The notes: generated by a model from the sequence alone, not told the origin. DNA of 64,000 bases from Sabethes cyaneus (GCF_943734655.1 NC_071355.1:20224268-20288267), one strand, 5' to 3'; counted from the first letter of the stretch, positions 46,700-58,610 are shown. Numbers and translations are program-made.

Positions 46700-49180
46700 A
46701 GCAGAGCAGCAATAAAATTCCCACAATTCAAAGAGATTAGTAAATTCTTCGAAACCGAAATCGGGGGGGCGTACGAAGTGATTTCTTATACGGCAGCTAC
46801 TGGTGCAGCGGCCGGCAGCTAAGCCGGTGCACCGTATGGCAAATTACATACGAAATGAATGCAGCAATCGCCGAGTGCGAAGCGCAATCGCGATCAGAAA
46901 CCAATTAAAACTGTTCGCTGCTGCTGGCTGGTTCGGTTCGGTTCGGCCGGCTAGGCTGGGGCGGCAGCCGAAACCGTTTTTCATCGGGAAACTCCCTCGG
47001 TGCTCTGTTTTTTTTTGCTTATTTTTTTCTGGAGGAGCTCCTCTAGAAGTATACGGGGGGGATCCGGAGCAGTGAACGCCCACCCACGGGGATTGAACAA
47101 ATTGCATCGAATCGGCGGCATGCCGCCGCTGCCACCTTCATGGAAAAGCTGGCACCAGCTTGGAAGCTCCCGAAAGCATTGGCCACTAATTAATTGTAAC
47201 AACAAATTATGAAGTAGAGAAAAAAACATCGATTAACAGACTTCGCGCGAGCGCGTGCGATTGAACAACATGGCAACAATTATCAGGGCGCCTCGTGCTT
47301 CTCGTTCCGAGTTTGGTTGCTTGCAACGCGTGCATACACACGCACACACACTCTCCTCCGCATAAGTACGTTTGCATTGGCCGGTCACGATCACACTGGC
47401 GGTGTTCATAATCAGCTGATTATGCATCGAATTGGACGACGAGGACGAAAAAAAAATCAACAAACATAGTTGCGGTGCGCGGTGCAGCAATCGGCGTTGT
47501 CTAGACGACGAAAGTGCAATTATTTCCACCTAAACAAACATGTAGGTACGGTACAGGGTGCACTGTACAGAGTTGCTGTTGCCATGCAACAGCGGCCGCC
47601 CAGTGTGCATAGTGTTGGTAAAATGCGGGGCACCCACCCGAGACCGCAACCGCAATCGGTGCATTTTGCGTGACACACAAAAAAATTTCAAAACCAATTT
47701 GCATACTAATTGATAAAATCCTGTTATTAGCTGGCTATGCTGTAGGTTTTAAACTCTCTTTACCTGATTAGGATTGAAGTAGTGGCTCCGCAAGGCTCCG
47801 AAGGTAAAGACTGAAATAAGAGAAGAAAAAAAAACACGAGAAGAAATGAAATTAATAAAATAGAAATTAGACGAGAAAATCGGTAATCTAACAATAAAAA
47901 AAAATAAAAACCTACGAGGCAAATTAGTTTTTCTGGATAAACCCGGTGATTAGGCGCGCAGGCCACGAACATTGCACGAACAAAAGTGTTTGAACATGCT
48001 TAAAACAGCGGAGATTTCGGCCTATGATTAGTGCTATCTTAAGCAGAAATTCAACATTTTTAATGTTTCGTTCATTTGCACGCTATCGGTGCGGAGTCGG
48101 TTCGTTTGACGGTCGGTTGGTTGGTCGGTTGGCACCCAAAAGAACTAATTTGATCACGTTTCGGTTCGGCAAACAGGCCCGAAAGGAGCGCCGGTGGTCA
48201 CGCGCAGTAGGCCTGCTGCTGCTGCTGCTGCTGCTGCATAGGTTGCTGCGTTTCAAAAGCACTCACACAAATTCAAAACGGGTGTTTATCTGCGGCTAAT
48301 TAGCTCTGCGGCATCTCAGCTATCGCGGGTGACTTGAATGCGCCACACCATCAGTAACAGCAGCCAGCAGCAGCAAATAATAATAATAAGCGACGAACCG
48401 TCAAATTTCCCGTTCACTTACTGCAGTAAGTTTCACTGAATTAAACGCTGGAATTAGCGAGTCCGGAATTCGGTGCGTCTCGTTATCGGTGCGCCCATTG
48501 ACGTTGTTCGGAGAATGATCGGGTGCGTGCCACATCGGATGGAACTGACTGAACCAAAGTTACGCATTTTTGGGGTGAACGAAATCCGACGGTCGGTTTG
48601 TTACGAAAAGCCTTCCAACTCCAACTCCAATTCCAACTCGCACCAGCCGGGCAGCTGACGAATTATGACGGATAAACATAAACTGGCAGTTTGTTCCCGT
48701 CGTGGTTCGTAAACGCTATTAAACATTAAATTTCGGGCTATTTTAAATGATAAACGCAACGATGATAGATTGAACCGTTTTCACTGATATGCATTATTTA
48801 TTTCGACAACATTGTTGAAACTTTTCGTTGTTCGAATTGGCCTACCGGTCATTAAAAGCGGAGAAGCCGAGCGCGAGCGGCCGGTTGCTACCCTTTCTCT
48901 GCTTTCGGTGGCCCCGAAGGTAACGGTGGAAGCGATCATTTGTTTTACAAAAATTGTTTGCATTGATAATTTTACGACCCTGTTACCCCGGGGCTCAGAA
49001 CAAATTCATGGCACATAAAGTTGCGAAATCAAAGTTGATGGTTCGAATTAAATTACTTTTCTGTCGAACAAATCAACAGTCAGCAGTAGCGTGCCCAGGC
49101 CGGGGTCACACTGGGGCGGCCCACGTGCCCCGCCTGCTCTGTAAAATGTGAAACAGTGAAGTGAAACAAAATAACTTCTA
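46700..49180. other. GC-richer, probably single-copy region, no exon supported
   Basis: This is the longest host-like stretch in the right half. It has CG-rich patches (46800-47000, 47440-47680, 48090-48250), a (CTG)n run near 48209-48237, and CCAACTCCAATTCC words near 48615. Frames occur on both strands without domains. The composition suits an insect promoter/5' UTR or intron, but no transcription start or splice chain can be defended. Confidence 0.4.
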
Positions 49181-49254
49181 TAAGCCAGTAGTCCGCAGTT
49201 TTCAACTTAATCGGTCACTATTTTTGCGATATGAAAATAATTGCTTGCAAATAA

Positions 49255-49580
49255 ACTAAATTTCAAGTTCAGTTTGAAGCCTAATTTAAGTTTAATTTTA
49301 AGTTCAAACTCAATTCTAATTTAATACCCATTTGCAACACCGATTTAAGTTAATCCAATTTAAAGTCTAGTTTCAAGTCCAATTCCAAATACCATTTTAA
49401 GTGCAATAGAAATCGTATTTATCTCTAATTTCAATTCCTACTTTAAGTTTAATTTCAAGTCTAATTTTATGTCCATTGTCAAGTCTAATTTTGATCGTCA
49501 TTTCAAGTCCAACTCCAACATTAATTATAATTTCAAGTCCGATTTCGAATCCAATTTCAAGTCTAGTTTCAAGCAATAGG
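49255..49580. repeat. Degenerate ~12-bp minisatellite (GTCCAATTTCAA-like)
   Basis: Loose units of TTTCAAGTCCAATT, the reverse complement of the motif at 34205-34590. Non-coding. Confidence 0.75.
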
Positions 49581-49627
49581 CTTTGCTGAGGTAAAATTCG
49601 TATTTGAATCCCGAAGAAAGGATTATA

Positions 49628-49700
49628 GGGCAGTTGATCCAATAGTGATCCTATAGTTGCGCTACTATTCATTATTAATGCATATTTTCATCAGTTTAGC
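49628..49700 (+). mobile_element. Terminal fragment of the 43936-type TIR element
   Basis: GGGCAGTTGATCCAATAGT, ATAGTTGCGCTACTATTC and AATGCATATTTTC match, in inverted sense, the right end of 43936-45217. The rest is missing, replaced by an unrelated C-rich run at 49750. Confidence 0.65.
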
Positions 49701-49875
49701 TTTTTCAATAAAATAATAAGCCATTGTGATTTATTTTTACAGTTTTTGTCACCCCCACCCCCTCCCCCCACCCTAGGAAATTAGCTCGAAAAATCGGGGG
49801 GCAAAAAATAATTTTCATAAAATCAATTGTCTGTGGGCTCTACAGCCTTAAGAACTCGAAAAATGAGTGTACGAG

Positions 49876-51485
49876 CCATCGTGCACGTTGGGTCCCCCTG
49901 TTCCTGGAGCCGGTGGGGTTATTGAAGAGGACTATTTTCGTCGCACTGTCGTCCGGCATTCTTACAACGTGTCCGGTCCACCGTAGCCTGCTAACTTTCG
50001 CTAGATGTACGAAGGGAGTCTCCCCAAGCAGTGCCTGTAGCACGTGATTCATACGCCTCCGCCACTCTCCTTTTTCAGCTTAGGCTCCGCCAAATATCGT
50101 CCGCAGCACTTTCCGCTCAAATACGGCAAGGGCGCGTGTGTCCTCCGTAAGCAGCGTCACGGCTTCAAGTCCATAAAGAACTACCGGTCTAATAAGAGTT
50201 TTGTACATTGTTAGGTTCGTGCGGCGGCGTACGCTTCCTGATCGTAGCGTTTTACGAAGGGCAAAGTAGGTCCGATTTCCCGCTTGGATGCGCCGCTGGA
50301 TCTCCTTACTAGTGTTGTTGTCCGCGGTCATCAGCGATCCCAAATACACGAACTCCTCTACCATTTCTAGTTCGTCGCCGTCAACGGTTACCGTCCATGG
50401 GAGGCGCGCGTTTGTTTCCTTTGAGCCTCTTCCTTCCCTGTATTTGGTCTTCGACGCATTTATTTTTAGCTTTCAGTCTGGCGGAGATTGCCTCCGCCGT
50501 CGCAAAGTTCTTGGGAATGATATCGAAGTCATCTGCAAAGCCTAGAAGTTGGCTACCCTTGGTAAAAATCGTGCCTCTCGTCTCGATGCCCGCTCGTTGG
50601 ATCACCCTCTCAAGAGCGATGTTGAACAGCATGCAGGATAAACCGTCACCTTGTCTCAACCCTCGCCGCGTCTCGAAGAGACTCGAGAGTGTCCCAGAGA
50701 TGCGTACGAAATACATCACTCGATCCAATGTAGCTCTGATCAGTCGCATCAGTTTGTCCGGAAAACCGTGTTCGTGCATTATCTACCATAACTTGTCTCG
50801 ATCGACTGTATCGTATGCTGCTTTGAAATCAATAAAGATGTGATGCGTGGGCACGTTGTACTCCCGACATTTCTGCAAAATCTGTCGGATAGTAAACATT
50901 TGGTCCGTAGTTGCGCGAGCCCCCATGAAACCCGCCGGATAATTCCCTACGAAACCTTGTACTATCGGTGACAGCCGGCGTAACAGGATCTGGGAGAGTA
51001 CCTTGTTTAGGCGGCGTTTACCAGCATAATACCACGATAGTTGCAGCAGTCTAGCCGATCACCCTTTTTGTAGATGGGACAAACCACTCCTTCCATCCAT
51101 TCCTCCGGTAGCTAACCCGAAATAACCCAGTGTAGAGCCTTTGCTAGCGTTTGTCCGCCATGTTTAAAAAGCTCTGCCGGTAGGCGCTCCTTCCCAGCGG
51201 CTTTATTGGTCTTCAGCTACCCGATTTCTCGTTTGACTTCTTGGAGATCAGGTGCTAGGACATCACTACCTTCCACGGGCGCTCCTAGGTTAATTTCCGT
51301 TCCGTCTCCTTCGGCGACTTCGCCATTGAGGTGTTCATCGAAGAACTACTTCCACCTGTCGACCACCTCGCACTCGTTTGTAATTAGATTCCCTCCCTCG
51401 TCCCTACACATGTCAGGTTTCGGTGTGTAGCCCTTCCGAGTTTGGTTCACCTTCTCGTAAAACTTGCGCGTGTCATTAACTCGGA
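49876..51485 (-). pseudogene. RTE-clade LINE pol (RT and C-terminus), minus strand
   Basis: The minus strand preserves the RT domain in pieces: QEVKREI-like start (51250), motif A (IDFKAAYDTVDR, 50840-50800, broken), HEHGFPDKLMRLIRATLDRV, RRGLRQGDGLSCMLFNIALE (motif B, 50660), LLGFADDFDII (motif C, 50540), then MVEEFVYLGSLMTADNNTSK and IQRRIQAGNRTYFALRKTLR (50364-50240), MYKTLIRPVVLYGLEAVTL and LRWTGHVVRMPDDSATK. It ends at ARWL, where the 3' end is cut at about 49876. It is 5'-truncated too (no endonuclease). It is the same family as 55720-62810, from which it differs by retaining the YLGSL segment. Frameshifts near 50400 and 50790 and stops make it inactive. Confidence 0.85.
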
Positions 51486-52185
51486 ATAGTTAGTCTTAAT
51501 ATTTTGTCGCAGAAAACAACGATTGTAACAGGTGGGACACATATGTGGGTACTGAACATAACATAAAGTTGATATGTATTCGCATACCAGTTGACCTTCT
51601 GTTTTTATTCGACAGACTTCGAATAACTGTTAATTGCGGGGCTAATGCAACGATCTTATTGACTCTAACAGCCACTCCCAGCTAAGATTCTAACATATGA
51701 CGACTGGCTTATTTAATCAGCGTCGTACTTCGGTGCCATCCGGGAGGCCTGCCCAAAACTGCTAGTATCGGTTCGAAATGACAAAAAACGATTCACTAAA
51801 TAAATTCACTAAACAAGAAAGGATAAGAAAAGGAAATGTCAATGTTATCGTTTAGTTCTATTACCTCATTAGATTCACTAAACCAATTTTAATATGGTCT
51901 AAGGTCTGATTTGACATATGAAAAAATTTTCAATTTCAGGACTTTTGGTAACAACATGGCTGATATCTTTTCTACACAAGCGGTTCCCCACCTTATACCG
52001 GTCACTATTCCGTAATTCTCAATTACCGTGAACTCTTGTCGTTTTGTGGCCAAGTATTTTAGTATATCAGAGCTGGATGAAAGTACGCGTCAAATGCCAC
52101 CGGTGCCGTTCAAATTGGATACAAATTGGCGGAAGTATAGTATGGTAATATCAAATTATGGGACTGTTATGCGGGTACTTTTAAT
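51486..52185. other. AT-rich spacer, nothing recognised
   Basis: No supported feature. It may include decayed upstream sequence of the LINE that becomes readable at 52186. Confidence 0.35.
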
Positions 52186-53389
52186 ATGGGACCACATGAC
52201 TTTGAGCAAAGAAAATTTCCAGCAATCTGGAAAGAGTCTTCCATGTTTCCCGTTTTCAAAAGCTGCGACCGACAAAATATTAGGAATTATCGCGGCATCA
52301 CCAGCGTCTCAGCGACGTGCAAACTAGTCGAAATAACAGTAAGCTTACAAAGGGCTATATATCTGTTGACAAACACGGATTCATGCCAGGACGATCCGTC
52401 TGCACTAATCTTTTGGATTTCACATCGACTTGCATCCCGCACATTGAGCAGAAGGCTCGAATCGATGTAGTGTTTACTGATTTGAAGGCAGCGTTTGACC
52501 GTATAGACCACCGAACACTCTTGCGAAAACTTTCCCGGCTTGGCGCTTCACAACATTTTGTTGAGTGGTGGAGCTTCTACTTGTGCGGTCGAACATTACG
52601 CGTACAACTCAATTCCTGCTTTTCCTCACAATTCACAAACAAATCGGGCATACCACAAGGCAGCAATGTGGGACCTTTGCTATTCTCGTTGTATTTTAAT
52701 GACGTAGCATTACTTCTGGCTGACGGATGTAAGTTAGTGTACGCAGACGATCTAAAATTGTACTTAGCTGTCCGGTCAATTTAAGACTGTCATAATCTTC
52801 AAAAGCTATTGGATATTTTCGTAAACTGGTGCCGCAAGAATTGGTTAATCGTTAGTACAGCAAAGTGTCAGATCATGTCATTCCATCGCATTGTTAACCC
52901 AATTATATTCGAATACAAAATTGATGATCAAGTCCTCAAAAGGGTTGAACATGTCAACGATTTTGGATTTATTCTCGATGCCAAGCTTAATTTCAATTTG
53001 AATCGTACGAAACTCATCTCTAAAGCAACTCAGCAGCTCGGTTTTATCTCGAAAATTGGATGAAATTTTAAAGATCCATACTGTTTAAAAGCTTTATATT
53101 GCTCATTAGTACGACCATTATCGGAAAATGCGTGTTTGACTTGGACTCCCTATCGACTAGCCTGGAATTTGAGAATTGAACGAGTGCAGAAGAGGTTCAT
53201 TCGTCTAGCGTTACGTGACCTACCCTGGCGTGATCCTTTGAACCGGCTTCCATATCCTGAACGGTGTCGACTAATTGATCTTGACACCTTAGCACGTCGT
53301 AGAAAAATTCAACAAGCTGTATTTATTGCTAAGGTGCTGAATGGAGAAATTGATTCACCGAACATACTTTCCGAAGAATTCTATAAGTG
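52186..53389 (+). pseudogene. LINE reverse transcriptase, broken by frameshift and stops
   Basis: The first frame reads FPAIWKESSMFPVFKSCDRQ then NYRGITSVSATCKLVE (RT motifs 0-1). After a frameshift near 52340 the frame from 52317 gives VDKHGFMPGRSVCTNLLDFT, VFTDLKAAFDRIDH (motif A), KSGIPQGSNVGPLLFSLYFN (motif B) and LVYADDLKLYL (motif C, both Asp intact). A TAA at 52782 and a TGA at 53061 interrupt it. Beyond these come WCRKNWLIVSTAKCQIMSFH and the C-terminal LRIERVQKRFIRLALRDLPW. Parent role: target-primed reverse transcription of its own RNA. The endonuclease domain is absent, so the copy is dead on arrival. Confidence 0.85.
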
Positions 53390-53580
53390 ACGATAATATT
53401 TTGTATGTAGTTTAATGTTATTTATTTATTTGACAATGTTAATGTTTATTTGTAATGCGCTATGTTAAGTTCAATTGTATTTTTTGTTAAAAGATGATGG
53501 GGGTTTTACGCCCATATGAGGATGGCCTCAATCGGGCTTTTTCCCATCTAGTTACTCCATTATTCCATTATTCACTTAAA
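52186..53580 (+). mobile_element. CR1/L2-like LINE, 5'-truncated, with CCATTATT tail
   Basis: The RT and C-terminal region is followed by a ~190-bp 3' UTR containing GGATGGCCTCAATCGGGC. The end is TACTCCATTATTCCATTATT (53555-53574), an octamer tail of the kind seen in CR1/L2-group LINEs rather than poly(A). Clade assignment is inferred from RT style and tail. Confidence 0.7.
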
Positions 53581-53589
53581 GCGCAATTG

Positions 53590-53745
53590 AAGCGCACGAC
53601 TATAGGCGCTCATTTCTATAGTTGCGCTACAATGTTTTTTCACCTAGCAACCTAGCAATGTATACGGAATAACACAATTAAAGAAACGCCAAACTTAATT
53701 AAGGGAACATTAGCTATTGTACTATTGGTACAATTGGGTTTATTT
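53590..53745 (-). mobile_element. Fragment related to the interior of the 43936 element
   Basis: ATAGTTGCGCTACAATG, ACACAATTAAAGAAACGCCAAA and TTAATTAAGGGAACATTAG align inverted with 44870-45010. No ends are preserved. Confidence 0.6.
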
Positions 53746-54006
53746 CTAATTCCCGTCGTAGTAAGTAAAGTCATTCTAATTTTCATCATTTGTTGGATGG
53801 ATTTAATGAATACTCCAAAAGTTTTTGTGCTGATTTAACTAAAACACACTCACCTTCCGATCCGTGAACTTTGAAATCACTGAAAAGCGATTATTAAAGC
53901 ATATTATTGAAATTACGCAACTGACTTTATTTCTAAAATTCGTCGCTCTGTTTTAAAATCCGTCCATCAAAATTTTTCATCGTCCGAACTAAAAATCACA
54001 ACCATG
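53746..54006. other. AT-rich spacer
   Basis: Nothing recognised. Confidence 0.35.
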
Positions 54007-55029
54007 TTCAAAGTAAATTGATATATACCAGGTATGTGACCATCGAGGGTTGCATTAGTGTGTGTAGAAAGAAGAAGAAATAGTTCTGAAATATGGTGGA
54101 ACTTGCATGAAAATTAAAACTAAATTAATTGTAATTAATGAATGCAGCTATATTATTCCAGAGAAATATTTGAACATTTACAATGAAATGTAAGGAATAT
54201 ATTTTAAAGTCATTTGCACTTGTAGCCTTCTTTATTATGCGTAAAAAATTTGAGAACATGGGTGACTAACTATTTCGATGTGCAATTGAAAAATGAATTA
54301 ATGTTAATGTAATACTTCACGATCAATGCGGTATACGGTTGCTTGAATTAAAACACGTTCCATCCAACATTTTGCTTGCATGATGCTCTTGAATATCTGC
54401 CTATAATGTCTTCTTTTAAAAAATAGTTTTATTCGAATAGATGCTTGTGCTACTGCTTGAAAATCCTTAAGTTGAAGTCACTGTTCCAAGATGATACCTT
54501 TTTATCATAAATTTACCCGTCTCAACACTACGTAGAAAACCATAAAAAGTAATCTTAGATTGCTACAAAACGGTCTTAGAAGATAATTAACACTTTAAAA
54601 GCTTACCAAAAATCAGACGACAAATATCGCGGGCGGATAACAATGTTGCTCATGCTGCTTATTGAACAATCATGTCCGAGCATTTTAAAAAAAATCTTTT
54701 TTGTTTTACTACTTGTAGGAAAGCGATATAACGACATTTCTTTGAGACATCTTGATACCGCTTTGACGAAAAAATTTCCGCTTGCAATTTGGAATGTTGC
54801 ACTTCATTGTATTCATGAAAATACATACTAGAAATAATGTTCTAAGCATACACATAAAAGCTGTAAGAAAAAAAAGACAAATCTTGCGTATCCAACGATT
54901 TTTTAAAAAAATTAACTAATTTTCCATACAAAATGCTCGAAATCTCAGAACTAGTGTAGATGTGTTAGTGCAAAGTGTATATGACAGCTCGCATTGTCAT
55001 ATACCTGGTATATATCAATTTACTTTGAA
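54007..55029. mobile_element. TIR element, 1023 bp, 5-bp duplication CCATG
   Basis: Both ends read TTCAAAGTAAATTGATATAT inward, with about 34 bp of TIR and one mismatch. CCATG flanks exactly (54002-54006 and 55030-55034). The interior is AT-rich with no coding region; the 62-codon frame at 54643 has no motif. Superfamily unassigned: a 5-bp duplication without CACWATG ends does not fit the common classes. Confidence 0.75.
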
Positions 55030-55034
55030 CCATG

Positions 55035-55664
55035 TTTACGAAGCTAACGCGCATGTATTTGTGTAGGACGGTATGACACATGTTATTCTGCAAAATTTCT
55101 GCAGGTCAGGCAAGTTTTCTTGGCTGTAGAATAACGACAATGCCTTGCGTGAGTTATTTTCATTTTATGAATGACGGAAATTGAAACGATTAGTCGACAT
55201 TTTCTTCTTCGTCGCACGAAAAAACGTAGGAAATCTGGCTGCTAGGAATTCTTTAATGCAAAATGGCATTTAAATAAATCTCAGCTCACTTTGATTGATC
55301 GCGTATGATAGACAACAAACTAAAATTAGGGAATAACTAATTTTGCATTGTCTGTCATAAAAATCGCTGATATTTTTAACGATTTGTGTTGGATAGGACG
55401 GGAATAGGCAATTACGACGAAGCAGCAACATACCCTCTTCACTTCAGTTTGACCATTTTGCGATGTATGGAAGACTTGTAGGCCATATAATTATATGTCT
55501 CCAGAAAATATTTCATCAATTTTTGAGATGGCGTTGTTTGGGAAATCTAGTTTTAATTTTTGAAATGCTTTTTTTTCCAGTGTAGGACATAATTTTTGTT
55601 TTTTAGGTATTTTTTTATGAATATTCAGAAAATTTTATAAAGGTCACTCATTCATCTTTTTTTA
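55035..55664. other. AT-rich DNA, nothing recognised
   Basis: No supported gene or repeat. Confidence 0.35.
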
Positions 55665-55719
55665 TCATATCTCAAGAACTAATCAAGCAAATGGAGCCAA
55701 ATTTGGCATGTGGGGGTTT
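55665..55719 (+). repeat. Left half of an array unit split by the RTE LINE
   Basis: CAAGAACTAATCAAGCAAAT and a stretch matching AAATTTGGCATGTGGGGGTTT are the start of the ~140-bp unit. The unit continues after the LINE at 62811 (GGTTTTCGAGGCAAGAATTT through TTGAGACC). Confidence 0.85.
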
Positions 55720-55919
55720 GGTTGGTAAACGGCTAGATAATGCGGAATATAGACCCCATAGTGGTCGTTAGCCTCTTATCCAGCAACTCCGATCCCGACC
55801 TCCTCGTGGTACCAGCCGGAATACGAGCAACCTTAGCGGAGATCGGGTAACCAACCCCGGTGGAAACTAAGGTCGTATACTAACCGGGAAGGAGGTATAG
55901 TGCGTCTCGGCACTATGAG

Positions 55920-57112
55920 ATGGCAGCCCCATCGCGAGACTCGGTAGTGTTGCCCCAGTACGGCTACACACCTAAACTAAACTTAACTAACAACATTCAA
56001 GCATATTCGGAGCGGAATATTCGGCATCGACCTAGGCGACGAAATAAGGACGACGAATGGAGACTCGGGACTTGGAACTGCAGATCGCTAAATTTCGCAG
56101 GTTGCGAGCGGGTGCTGATTGAACAGCTGGAACCCCGCAAACTCGGCATCGTAGCTCTGCAGGAAATCTGTCGCAAAGGAGAGAAGGTATGGAAGATACG
56201 TGGCGGAAAGGCCCAGTTTTACCAGAGCGGTGGCGCTACCAACGAACTGGGAACGGGCTTTGTAGTGCTGGGCGGAATGCAGGATCGCGTGATAGATTGG
56301 AAGGCGATCAACGAGAGAATGTGTGTATTGAGGATAAAGGGCCGTTTCTTCAATTATAGCATCATTAACGTGCACTGCCCGCACGAAGGTAGACCCGACG
56401 ATGAGAAAGAAGCGTTCTACGCGAGGCTGGAGGCAACGTACGACAGCTGCTCGTCACGGTACATCAAGATCGTCATCGGGGATATGAACGCCCAGGTCGG
56501 TAGGGAAGAAATGTATAGACCGGTGGTAGGACCCCATAGCCTGCACACCGACACAAACGATAACGGCCAAAGATGTGTAAACTTCGCAGCTTCCCGAGGC
56601 CTGGTCATCCGAAGCGCCTTTTTCCCACGCAAGGATATCCACAAAGCCACCTGGAGATCACCTGACCAACGTACAATGAATCAAATTGACCACGTTCGCA
56701 TAGAGGGCCGGTTTTTCTCTAACATCACGAACTTACGCTCCCGTCGGGGTGCGGATATTGATTCTGACCATTACCTAGTAGCAGTACATGTGCGCTCAAA
56801 GCTGTCCACCGTATACCGGACACGTCAAAGCCGCCCTCCTCGGCTGAACATCAGGCAGCTAGATAACCCACAAGCTGCCGAGAACTACGCGCGAGTACTG
56901 AATGAGGCACTGCCTTCTTCCGAGGAGTTAGGTGCTTCAAACCTCGAAGACGGTTGGGGCAGAATACGCTCGGCCATCGGAGAGGCCGCTACCGCGGCAC
57001 TAGGTATTCAGCCTCGGAGTACACAAAATGATTGGTTTGATGGGGAATGCCAACAAGCGGTGGAGGAGAAAAAAGTACAAGGGTCCATGCCTAGTGGCAC
57101 GGGCGCAGGCTT
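55920..57112 (+). pseudogene. RTE LINE ORF, AP endonuclease domain
   Basis: The open frame starts at the ATG at 55920 (the first in the 5' UTR frame) and covers a complete AP-like endonuclease: LGTWNCRSL (Asn53), ALQEI (Glu82), INVHCPHEG (151-157), VIGDMNAQVG (GDMN 187-190), NQIDHVR (255-258) and the catalytic SDHYLVAV (282-284). It then enters the linker to RT (QPRSTQNDWFDGECQQAVEE), where a frameshift and the insert at 57113 end it. Known role: nicking target DNA to prime reverse transcription. All the key residues named are present, so this domain could be intact, but the ORF as a whole is split. The last residues and the stop at 57117-57119 belong to the insert. Confidence 0.9.
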
Positions 57113-57401
57113 GAAGTAGGACTACGAATGTAGTGCAATTCGTCTCCCAATGCTAAAGCAGGTGATATTTGTATGAATTTCATATTAGATAGTCAATAGA
57201 TACTCAAGTTGCGCATTAAAGAATTGTGTTCTTACATGTGATACATGTTGGTGCAGATTTGGGGAATTATTTCGAACAGTTTCGGGTAGATGCAGATTAT
57301 TTTTTGCAAAAATCTGGCATCCCTGGTTCCGCTAGGCAGCTTTATACACATGTGTATGTGATATGATTTGTTTCGACTACATCATGGACACGCTGCTGTT
57401 T

Positions 57402-57683
57402 TCAGGGATACCAGACTTGCAGATTTGTCTGCAAATTCCAGATTTTTGGAACGGTCTTGCAGATCATTAGAAATTTGCAGATATTTGCAGTTTTTCTGAC
57501 TTTTATTGTTTTGGCGCAGATTTTTGTTCGAAGCTCTTTAAACTTTCACAGACTTCCTAAAAAACTGTGCAGATTTTCGCAGATTATTTTTAAACCAGAA
57601 AATTCGAGTAGCCGGAAAACTGCCCGATTTTTTCGGTTTTCGAGCAGTTGCAGACATTTTTTTTAGAAAATATGGCATCTCTG
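57402..57683. mobile_element. Probable MITE with CAGGGATACCAGA / ATGGCATCTCTGG ends
   Basis: The left end CAGGGATACCAGACTTG and the right end (other strand) CCAGAGATGCCATATTT are inverted in part. The interior repeats GCAGATTT words. A related end lies at 57290-57328 (GGCATCCCTGG). Duplication not resolved. Confidence 0.5.
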
Positions 57684-57689
57684 GCTGTT

Positions 57690-58062
57690 TTGTTAAGGAA
57701 GGTTGGGAACACGATTACGATTCTGCCTGGACTGGCACTGGACCGCTGGCATCTGTATTTTGTTTCGTAATGCCGTAATTTACAGCAATTCGCCATTACG
57801 CTATGAAGGTCGTCTGGGGTGTGCTGGAAATGGCAAGGTCGCAGAAGTTTTACTATTGTCGCAGCTAAATAATAAACAAGCAAAGTAAAGAATGAGAGTT
57901 TCAATTTAATTATTCGTAAGCAAAATACTGCACCAGTCTGGCAGCTTTGTTTTAAATAGATCGATGTGTCGAATCCCACACGGTCGGCGTAATTTCCACT
58001 CCACATCAAACAATAATCGGCTGCTACCGAGTTTTACCACCTTTGCCACGTCCGGACAGGGA
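57690..58062 (-). pseudogene. Histone H2A pseudogene A
   Basis: The minus strand opens (ATG changed to CTG at about 58062) SGRGKGGK, the exact H2A N-terminus. A deletion removes the rest of the tail and alpha-N. It resumes GNYADRVGFDTSIYL (family: GNYAERVGAGAPVYL), then a diverged part whose DNA still matches PRHLQ and RNDEELNKL near 57800, and a weak C-terminus. The H1 stem-loop lies 100 bp upstream, so the gene order here is H1 then H2A on the minus strand. Confidence 0.75.
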
Positions 58063-58159
58063 GATAAAATCGTAACTCTCATTATTATTTGTAACCCAAA
58101 CAACGCGAAAACGATGCCGTTCGCGAAATCAATTCAACTGCTTCATATACTTATTCAGT

Positions 58160-58175
58160 AGTTCTTAAAAGAACT
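58160..58175 (-). promoter_or_regulatory. Histone-type 3' stem-loop after H1 pseudogene A
   Basis: The minus strand AGTTCTTTTAAGAACT has a 6-bp perfect stem and TTTA loop, 25-40 bp beyond the H1 pseudogene's coding end. Confidence 0.7.
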
Positions 58176-58199
58176 GATTGTTTTCTACCAGCTGTTAAT

Positions 58200-58610
58200 A
58201 ATACAAATCGAAGAAATTTACTGCTTGGCAGTAGCTTTTTTTGGACAGCATTCTCCGTTAGAACTTCTTTTGGCTTTGGAGTTTTCGATGTCTTTGCTAT
58301 GGTCTTCATTGACTTAGTAATCTTGCTTCTCGCTAGCAAGTTTGGTAGACGAAGGAACCGGAAGCGCCAGTTCTTTGTTTGGACCAGCTTTCTCTTGTTG
58401 AAAACTAACTTCAAAGCCTTTTTCACGAATGTGTCCAACCTTGAAACGTCACAATTGTAGCTGGCGGCGATATACTTCTAGACGGCTTGCAACGAGGATC
58501 CGTTGACTCTTCGGTTTATTGGCGTCTCGCTTAGTGAATTTGGATGTCTTCGTTGCCTTATTCCGGGGAAGAACAGCTGAAGCTCAACGATGTTCGGGCG
58601 GATTCTATAG
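58200..58610 (-). pseudogene. Histone H1 pseudogene A
   Basis: The minus strand contains KYIAASYNCDVSRLDTFV followed by KKALKLVFNKRKLVQTK. This is the H1 winged-helix core (family: KYIAANYKCD...FIKKYLK...NGKLIQTKGKGASGSFKL). A Lys/Ser/Pro-rich C-terminal tail follows (SKITKSMKTIAKTSKTPKPK, then KKLLPS). The N-terminal part (KATKTSKFTKRDANKPKSQR) is frame-shifted. The GKGASGSFKL segment is replaced by NWRFRFLRLP in a shifted frame. Parent role: linker histone. Confidence 0.85.

Noticed and set aside
46803..47229. Overlapping host-like open frames on both strands
   Set aside because: Four frames overlap in GC-rich DNA where stops are rare. None has a motif or splice support.
57113..57128. Simple TIR DNA transposon explanation for the 57113-61024 insert
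   Set aside because: The same ends occur with a helicase remnant and 3' hairpins elsewhere in the window, and no short target duplication is evident, so a Helentron-type element fits better. The plain TIR reading is not fully excluded.
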